This document shows, piece after piece, positions 1-3,865 of a stretch of DNA of 6,956 nt; within the stretch, counting starts at the first letter, position 1; every line of letters begins with the position of its first letter. This DNA comes from Chamaesiphon sp. (GTDB lineage Bacteria > Cyanobacteriota > Cyanobacteriia > Cyanobacteriales > Chamaesiphonaceae). The stretch lies in contig JAJAYU010000157.1 in NCBI GenBank assembly GCA_026786125.1, positions 1 through 6,956 on the forward strand, written 5' to 3'. A program made the translations under genes and the position numbers. The notes under the pieces were generated by a model. It searched no databases. It was not told where the DNA came from and saw only the letters and a program-made list of their open reading frames with translations.

Positions 1-89
1 AATATGCCCACACGATGAGTCCGCCGAACATTACCCGTTCCACATTTTGGACAGTTATGAATGGCTTGCCAGTTACTTTCTGGTTTCAT
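1..89 (-). CDS. Small zinc-ribbon protein, 3' end cut by window
   Basis: The reading frame starts at ATG 87-89 on the minus strand and runs off the left edge after 29 codons. It begins MKPESNWQAIHNC and contains CPKCG (Cys13 and Cys16), then VRRTHR. A CxxCG knuckle followed by a basic stretch is the first half of a treble-clef or zinc-ribbon fold; the second cysteine pair would lie outside the window. The core NCxxCGxxxVRRTHR matches the complete gene at 237-413 almost residue for residue, which is the main evidence that this is a real gene. No clear Shine-Dalgarno sequence precedes the ATG. Such small zinc-ribbon proteins are common in cyanobacteria and mostly uncharacterised, so no function is assigned. 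Confidence 0.6.
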   Translation of the reverse strand, partial: MKPESNWQAIHNCPKCGTGNVRRTHRVGI

Positions 90-236
90 GGTTTTAGTAA
101 CTATTGAGATAGAAATTTTATATATCTATAGTACCCACAAAATCAGGCTTAGTAACGCAGCACATCCGCTATTTGACTGAAATTAATTATTTCTTTGTAA
201 ACTAGCTCAGGTGTTCGTGATGTTGAGATTCCTTAA

Positions 237-413
237 CTATTTTCTGCCAAAATGGTGAGAACGAACGTCACATTCTTGGCAATAATAAGGGTAAAAATTC
301 ATTATCGAGAAGAATTTATCCATTTTGGCATTTCGGTGAGTGCGCCGAACCTTTTTCGAGCCACAGTTTGAACAATTACGAACAGTTGTAATATCACTTT
401 TTGAATTTATCAT
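237..413 (-). CDS. Small zinc-ribbon protein, 58 aa
   Basis: A complete minus-strand frame of 58 residues, with ATG at 411-413 and TAG at 237-239. Two cysteine pairs are visible: CSNCG (Cys14, Cys17) and CQEC (Cys45, Cys48), about 27 residues apart, as expected for a four-cysteine zinc ribbon. Between them lie a basic VRRTHR stretch (22-27) and an aromatic segment around FYPYYC. The tail HHFGRK is basic and histidine-rich. No signal peptide or membrane segment is seen. GGAG lies 8 nt before the ATG, a good ribosome binding site, and supports this start. The partial gene at 1-89 is a tandem paralogue 147 bp downstream. Substrate and role are unknown; nucleic-acid or protein binding is possible but is inference only. 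Confidence 0.72.
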   Translation of the reverse strand: MINSKSDITTVRNCSNCGSKKVRRTHRNAKMDKFFSIMNFYPYYCQECDVRSHHFGRK

Positions 414-417
414 TGAT

Positions 418-437
418 GTTACTCCGAGTTACTCCGA
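418..437 (-). repeat. 10-bp tandem duplication containing a Shine-Dalgarno
   Basis: The plus-strand unit GTTACTCCGA occurs twice head to tail at 418-427 and 428-437. On the coding (minus) strand each copy carries CGGAGTAAC, so the leader of the zinc-ribbon gene at 237-413 has two GGAG sequences. One is spaced correctly for the ATG; the other lies 10 nt further upstream. Confidence 0.7.
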
Positions 438-450
438 GAGACAAAATTCT

Positions 451-479
451 TTTATAGTTTTATGCTAGCCAACAAACAT
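451..479 (-). promoter_or_regulatory. Possible promoter of the zinc-ribbon gene
   Basis: On the minus strand, TATAAA (451-456) forms a plausible -10 box 38 bp upstream of the ATG. A weak -35-like ATGTTT (474-479) lies 17 bp further upstream. Spacing is good but the -35 match is poor. The rest of the divergent gap (414-618) is AT-rich, with no other gene that I can support. Confidence 0.3.
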
Positions 480-618
480 CGTAACCGTGTCCGCCATTTT
501 GCTGAGATTATTTTTTTGCTGTGAATTACTAGACATTTTATTGGGTGTGTAAATTACAACAAAAATATTTGAAAGATTGAACAATTACCATTGAAGTGTA
601 TAGGACAACAACCATATA

Positions 619-1020
619 ATGTATCAAAATTTAATTTTATTCGACGGAGTTTGCAATTTTTGCAATACAGCCGTGCAAACAGTAATTAAGCTCGATAATC
701 AAAAAATCTTTAAATTTGCAGCGATTCAGTCAAAATTGGGACAGGAACTTTATCATCTACATGGACTAGATCCAGTTGATATTCAGACCCTGATGTTCGT
801 TGATGGAGATACAATTTTGACCAAGAGTGATGCTGTCTTGGCAGTACTAGCAAGGCTCGATGGTGGCTGGCAATTATTGGCTGGTTTTAAATCGATGCCA
901 CAGCCACTAAGGGATTGGGCATACACGGAGTTTGTTCGCCAAAGGTTCTTTCTATTTGGACGGCGAGAAACTTGTATGGTTCCCACTCCAGAAGTGCGAG
1001 AACGATTTATTTTGGATTAA
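619..1020 (+). CDS. DUF393 / DCC-family thiol-disulfide oxidoreductase-like protein
   Basis: This 133-residue protein opens with YQNLILFDGVCNFCN, the signature of the DUF393 (DCC, YuxK-like) family. That family is named after a DxxCxxC-type motif near the N-terminus; here the cysteines are Cys12 and Cys15. The C-terminal FGRRETCMVPTPEVRERF segment, with a third cysteine, is also typical of the family, and the length is normal. The fold is thought to be thioredoxin-like with a redox CxxC, but the substrate of cyanobacterial members is not known to me. No signal peptide or membrane helix is present, so a cytoplasmic location is likely. The only SD-like sequence, AGGA near 602-605, is about 13 nt from ATG 619, which is rather far. 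The stop codon TAA coincides with the edge of the palindromic element at 1021-1134. Confidence 0.88.
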   Translation: MYQNLILFDGVCNFCNTAVQTVIKLDNQKIFKFAAIQSKLGQELYHLHGLDPVDIQTLMFVDGDTILTKSDAVLAVLARLDGGWQLLAGFKSMPQPLRDWAYTEFVRQRFFLFGRRETCMVPTPEVRERFILD

Positions 1021-1134
1021 GGTGATTCCCGATAAAGACTATACCAAGCAAACAGGTTTCGGCTCCGCTCAACCCGCCGTGGTTGAGCGGAGTCGAAACC
1101 AAAAACAGGGGTAGATTTATTACTGGGAATCACC
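1021..1134. mobile_element. MITE-like palindromic element, 114 bp
   Basis: Perfect 10-bp terminal inverted repeats, GGTGATTCCC (1021-1030) and GGGAATCACC (1125-1134), enclose two 24-bp arms and a central hairpin (1055-1100). The layout is exactly symmetric: 10+24+20+6+20+24+10. TAA occurs directly on both sides (1018-1020 and 1135-1137), as a 3-bp target duplication would look; a 2-bp TA duplication is an alternative reading. The left TAA is the stop codon of the DUF393 gene. No coding capacity is seen, so any movement would need a transposase in trans. I cannot name the parent insertion sequence. Confidence 0.6.
1055..1100. repeat. REP-like hairpin, 20-bp stem
   Basis: Arms 1055-1074 and 1081-1100 pair over 20 bp with a single G.U wobble around the 6-nt loop CGCCGT. 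The right arm includes GAGCGGAGTCGAAAC, which from memory resembles a palindromic repeat scattered through many cyanobacterial genomes. It sits in the exact middle of the 114-bp element. Without a following T tract it is not a classic terminator, but such a stem between convergent genes could block read-through or stabilise 3' ends. Confidence 0.75.
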
Positions 1135-1160
1135 TAAGTGTAAGTGGATAGCTACTAAAC

Positions 1161-1200
1161 AGCCAACGACTAGAAGTCGTGGCTAGTGGTTTAAACCGCT
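1161..1200. repeat. Two adjacent hairpins between convergent genes
   Basis: The first hairpin is AGCCAACGAC (1161-1170), loop TAGAA, then GTCGTGGCT (1176-1184), with one bulged base. The second follows at once: the palindrome AGTGGTTTAAACCGCT (1185-1200), with one wobble pair. Read on the minus strand, the first stem is followed by GTTTAGTAG, so it could act as a weak terminator for the radical SAM gene that ends at 1208. The combination resembles interspersed repeats I recall from other cyanobacteria, perhaps IS200/IS605- or REP-derived. That origin is inference. Confidence 0.5.
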
Positions 1201-1207
1201 GTCGAAG

Positions 1208-2767
1208 CTAAACCTTCGTTAGCTGTTTCACTTCTACAGGCGCGGTGAGAGCTTCTTCCAATTCCGATTTACCCAACCGTGCTTCGAGAATATTCATTAC
1301 TTCTCGCCCAAAATCATTGGGATTATCGCGGAAGGCTTGGAGACAAACTTCACCGAAGAATGAACCGAGTGGTTCGGGATTCCAGAGGAGTTTCTTCGCC
1401 ACCCAAGGCATGTGACTCATGGGGTTGTAGCCTGGTTTAATCACATTATTTTTGAAGGCATATTCTTCTAGATGAGTATGGGGTTGTAAGCCGATAAAAA
1501 AGATCGCTGGTTCAACTTTATCTGCACCAAAGATTTTCTCCATTTCACGGTGATAAGCGATCGTTTGACGAATAGTTTCAAACCGTTCATCGATCACATT
1601 AAATGAATAATTGATCGATACCATATCTTCAAATCCGGCAGCTTTGAGATCGCGACAGTTTTGGAGTACAGTCCGCAGATTATAACCCATCCGCATTTTT
1701 CGGACTAGTTCTTGAGACCCGCTAGTAATGCCGATCTCAAAATAATTCATCCCCGTTTTGACCATCAGATCGCAGAGTTCTGGAGTTACATTATCTGCCC
1801 GAATATAGGCTGCCCATTTGATATCATCCATCCCACTAGCGATAATTTTTTGGAGTAGCTCGATCGCATCATCTATGTATTTTCGGGCTGGGATAAACTG
1901 AGCATCGGTAAACCAGAAATTCCGAATACCGCGATCGTATAATTGGCGCATTTCAGCTACTACTTCATCAGCCGGATTGATCCGTACTTGTTTACCTTCA
2001 ATCACGGTATAAACAAAGTAGCAACAGTTGTGGGGACAACCGCGTTTTGTCTGTACCCCAACATAGAAATCCCGATCTTGGAGATAGTAGCTAAATTCTG
2101 GCCAGATTGTCTCAATATAATCATAGTTACATGCCGTCTTCTCGATCGAAGCAGGTGGTTCATGTACTAATCCTTTCCGTGGTGCTTCTCCGACAATATA
2201 ACAACGTTCCTTGGTCAAATCTTCAGCTCTAATAATCTTCTCTAGCAGGGCTTCCCCCTCACCAATGGAGACGATCGATCCCTTGGGCAAACTCTTGGAC
2301 AACTGCTCGTAGAAAACGCTGACAGCACCACCACCGACGACTAATTTGCTGTCAGGATTATATTTCTTGGCGCGTTTGATCCCTCGCTTGATCAAGGACA
2401 TATTCCGCCACAGTTCGGTGTAGTGACTAGTGAGCATTCTTGCTCCACCTAATGCCCCGCGTAGCTTCTTGAGCGGATTGCGATCGTAAAATACTTCAAA
2501 GGAGTTCTGGAGTGGATTGCCACCACGTCCACCTACTGGTGCGTAGATCTGGATATCCCGCCAGGAGTATACCAATAAATCGGGCTGGAACTGATCGATC
2601 GCCACATCCATCGCCGCACCATAATCTAATGGTGGCACTGCACCCAGATCGAAAATCCGCTGTTGGACATCTGGAAACTGCTTATGAACGTGGTCAGATA
2701 AGTATACAACTCCGATCGGAAAGATTGGATTGCAGGGTAGGCGACAATAGAGAATTTTAGTAGTCAT
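1208..2767 (-). CDS. B12-binding-type radical SAM protein with third cluster Cys replaced by Phe
   Basis: This 519-residue protein has an N-terminal B12-binding-like region (about 1-200, with GVVYLSDHV, FDLGAVPPLDYG and LVVGGGAVSVFYE). A radical SAM domain starting near 237 follows. Family signatures include GVQTKRGCPHNC, NFWFTDAQF (283-291) and FEIGITSGSQELVRKMRMG (343-361). Some databases, as I recall, call cyanobacterial proteins of this type photosystem II high light acclimation radical SAM proteins; the reaction is unknown to me. Radical SAM enzymes bind a 4Fe-4S cluster through CxxxCxxC. Here Cys244 and Cys248 are present, but position 251 is Phe (codon TTT at 2015-2017); Cys249 is an extra neighbour. 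The rest looks intact. The ATG at 2765-2767 lacks a Shine-Dalgarno sequence, and a heptamer array lies just upstream. The gene is convergent with DUF393 and divergent from DUF1830. Confidence 0.85.
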   Translation of the reverse strand: MTTKILYCRLPCNPIFPIGVVYLSDHVHKQFPDVQQRIFDLGAVPPLDYGAAMDVAIDQFQPDLLVYSWRDIQIYAPVGGRGGNPLQNSFEVFYDRNPLKKLRGALGGARMLTSHYTELWRNMSLIKRGIKRAKKYNPDSKLVVGGGAVSVFYEQLSKSLPKGSIVSIGEGEALLEKIIRAEDLTKERCYIVGEAPRKGLVHEPPASIEKTACNYDYIETIWPEFSYYLQDRDFYVGVQTKRGCPHNCCYFVYTVIEGKQVRINPADEVVAEMRQLYDRGIRNFWFTDAQFIPARKYIDDAIELLQKIIASGMDDIKWAAYIRADNVTPELCDLMVKTGMNYFEIGITSGSQELVRKMRMGYNLRTVLQNCRDLKAAGFEDMVSINYSFNVIDERFETIRQTIAYHREMEKIFGADKVEPAIFFIGLQPHTHLEEYAFKNNVIKPGYNPMSHMPWVAKKLLWNPEPLGSFFGEVCLQAFRDNPNDFGREVMNILEARLGKSELEEALTAPVEVKQLTKV

Positions 2768-3133
2768 TAAATTAGGTTTTAGGCTCTAGGTTTTAGGCTT
2801 TAGCTCTAGTAGTCTTAGGGTGGGAACTACCCACCAGCTAGATTGCCGCTTAATAGTTAAAAATATATATAGTGTTTTGATCGTTTTATCAGCGCTAATC
2901 GAAGAGATGTCACTGACAAATTTTATTAGTGCCTTTAATATAACTTTACACAAAATTCCAACGGAAAGGTAGTGTCAGAATCAGATTTGATGACTACCCG
3001 TACCTAAGCAAACAACATGTATTCACGATCCCCACTAATTGAAAAAGTAGTATATCTTACAGCTTTGAACTAAATATGAGTGATACCTTAGTGTTGTCAA
3101 TCTTTCTCTGGGTACCAGATGAACTAGCTCATT
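2768..3133. other. 366-bp divergent intergenic region
   Basis: Besides the heptamer array, this region holds a 6-bp hairpin GGTGGG-AACTA-CCCACC (2819-2835) and an AT-rich stretch around 2859-2876. It also holds an 11-bp dyad TGTCA-C-TGACA (2908-2918) that could be an operator. Promoters for both flanking genes should lie here, but I could not find a pair of -35 and -10 boxes with convincing sequence and spacing on either strand. No reading frame with recognisable protein features was seen. Confidence 0.5.
2772..2806. repeat. Heptanucleotide tandem repeat array (YTAGGYT)
   Basis: Five consecutive 7-mers run from 2772: TTAGGTT, TTAGGCT, CTAGGTT, TTAGGCT and the degenerate TTAGCTC. The first four all fit YTAGGYT, and looser copies may continue to 2820. 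Short tandemly repeated heptamers of this kind are known from filamentous cyanobacteria. The array starts 4 bp upstream of the radical SAM start codon and occupies the place where a ribosome binding site would be. Confidence 0.75.
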
Positions 3134-3454
3134 ATGGCTCACACACTAGATCCCCTCCCATCAGACAATGCGAACGATGACATTTGTTGTTGCTATGTCA
3201 ACAGCACCAGTCAGATCCAAGTTGCCAGAATCACCAATGTTCATAACTGGTACTTTGAGCGAGTTGTTTTTCCTGGACAACGGCTGATATTTGAAGCTCC
3301 CAGCTATGGATATCTAGAAATTCACACTGGGATGATGGCGAGTTCAATTTTGTCTGACAAAATTCCTTGTCAACAACTAACTGTGATCGGCGGCTGCGAA
3401 CCAATTGACTTATCAATTCTAGCGACGGCACCCCAATTAGAATACGCTAACTGA
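3134..3454 (+). CDS. DUF1830 domain-containing protein
   Basis: This 106-residue protein belongs to DUF1830, a small family found in cyanobacteria. The recognisable core runs from about residue 18 to 85: CCCYVNSTSQIQVARI, then NWYFERVVFPGQRLIFEAP, then LEIHTGMMASSILSDKIPC. Five cysteines are present (18-20, 79, 88), three of them adjacent. No signal peptide or membrane helix is seen. The family's function is unknown to me, and conserved presence in cyanobacteria is the only hint of a photosynthesis link. ATG 3134 is used because an in-frame start closer to the domain is lacking; no good Shine-Dalgarno sequence precedes it. The first 15 residues are polar and probably disordered. psbK follows 97 bp downstream on the same strand but has its own promoter candidate. 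Confidence 0.85.
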   Translation: MAHTLDPLPSDNANDDICCCYVNSTSQIQVARITNVHNWYFERVVFPGQRLIFEAPSYGYLEIHTGMMASSILSDKIPCQQLTVIGGCEPIDLSILATAPQLEYAN

Positions 3455-3490
3455 ACGATCAGGTAGACAGCTTGAGATCGCCCCGATCCC

Positions 3491-3521
3491 CAGACATGGT
3501 AGAATATCTGACAACTATAAT
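3491..3521 (+). promoter_or_regulatory. Candidate psbK promoter
   Basis: A perfect TATAAT (3516-3521) lies 30 bp upstream of the psbK start. CAGACA (3491-3496) is a partial -35 match, with a rather long 19-bp spacer. The -10 box is strong; the -35 assignment is tentative. Confidence 0.5.
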
Positions 3522-3534
3522 AACCGTGTTGGAA

Positions 3535-3541
3535 AAGAGGA
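3535..3541 (+). promoter_or_regulatory. psbK ribosome binding site
   Basis: AAGAGGA lies 10 nt before ATG 3552. It is one of the few clear Shine-Dalgarno sequences in the window and supports the psbK start. Confidence 0.65.
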
Positions 3542-3551
3542 TTAATCAAAT

Positions 3552-3689
3552 ATGGACGCAGCACTCGTCATTGCTAAATTGCCAGAAGCATACGCCATCT
3601 TCGATCCGTTAGTCGATGTGCTACAAATTATTCCTGTATTATTTCTAGCTTTAGCCTTTGTTTGGCAAGCTGCTGTTGGCTTTCGCTAA
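3552..3689 (+). CDS. psbK: Photosystem II reaction center protein K
   Basis: The protein is 45 residues, the normal length for the PsbK precursor. PsbK is a single-helix, low-molecular-mass subunit at the periphery of the photosystem II core, near CP43 and PsbZ, in the thylakoid membrane. The frame reads [24 protein letters not shown] and then a hydrophobic helix (about 25-40) ending in the family's conserved WQAAVGFR. The conserved KLPEAY at 9-14 marks where the mature protein usually begins after removal of a short N-terminal leader. All conserved features are present and nothing is unusual. The gene has its own -10 box, Shine-Dalgarno sequence and a strong terminator 27 bp after the stop, so it is probably monocistronic, or the last gene of a unit with DUF1830. 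Confidence 0.97.
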   Translation: MDAALVIAKLPEAYAIFDPLVDVLQIIPVLFLALAFVWQAAVGFR

Positions 3690-3715
3690 AACTCGATCGA
3701 TATTAATATATTGCG

Positions 3716-3749
3716 GTAGGCACCCTGAATTTGAGGGTGCCTACTTTTT
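3716..3749 (+). terminator. Rho-independent terminator after psbK
   Basis: GTAGGCACCCT (3716-3726) pairs perfectly over 11 bp with AGGGTGCCTAC (3734-3744) around a 7-nt loop, and TTTTT (3745-3749) follows at once. It closes the psbK transcript and separates it from the HpsA-like gene. Confidence 0.93.
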
Positions 3750-3775
3750 GTCAAAAATTTCAGTGCCAAGCTTAA

Positions 3776-3844
3776 ATCTGACTGAAAAGATAAGTTTCGT
3801 GGTTGAGCTGGGCATAATAATAACGCCAGCCTAATCAGTCAGAT
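3776..3844. repeat. 10-bp inverted repeat flanking the hpsA leader/promoter
   Basis: ATCTGACTGA (3776-3785) and TCAGTCAGAT (3835-3844) are perfect inverted copies 49 bp apart. Between them lie a smaller 5-bp stem (GCTGG 3807-3811, CCAGC 3826-3830) and a CATAAT (3813-3818) that could be a -10 box for the downstream gene. If transcription starts upstream of 3776, the arms could fold into one long stem; if it starts inside, the arms may be DNA-level operator half-sites. Neither is shown. Confidence 0.5.
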
Positions 3845-3865
3845 CTCGATCGCAGACTAGCACTC

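Noticed and set aside
540..618. Promoter for the DUF393 gene
   Set aside because: TTGAAC and TATAGG can be paired at about 16 bp, but the supposed -10 box overlaps the only ribosome binding site candidate, so the support is too weak to list.
783..986. 67-codon minus-strand frame
   Set aside because: It lies inside the DUF393 gene on the opposite strand and shows no family features.
932..1114. 60-codon plus-strand frame
   Set aside because: It overlaps the DUF393 end and runs into the palindromic element; the sequence is repeat-encoded.
1943..2170. 75-codon plus-strand frame
   Set aside because: Antisense shadow of the radical SAM gene.
2512..2760. 82-codon plus-strand frame
   Set aside because: Antisense shadow of the radical SAM N-terminus.
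2772..2820. CRISPR array
   Set aside because: The repeats are 7 bp with no spacers, so this is a tandem repeat.
3231..3564. Two minus-strand frames (3231-3431 and 3370-3564)
   Set aside because: They overlap the well-supported DUF1830 gene and the psbK promoter and lack recognisable motifs.
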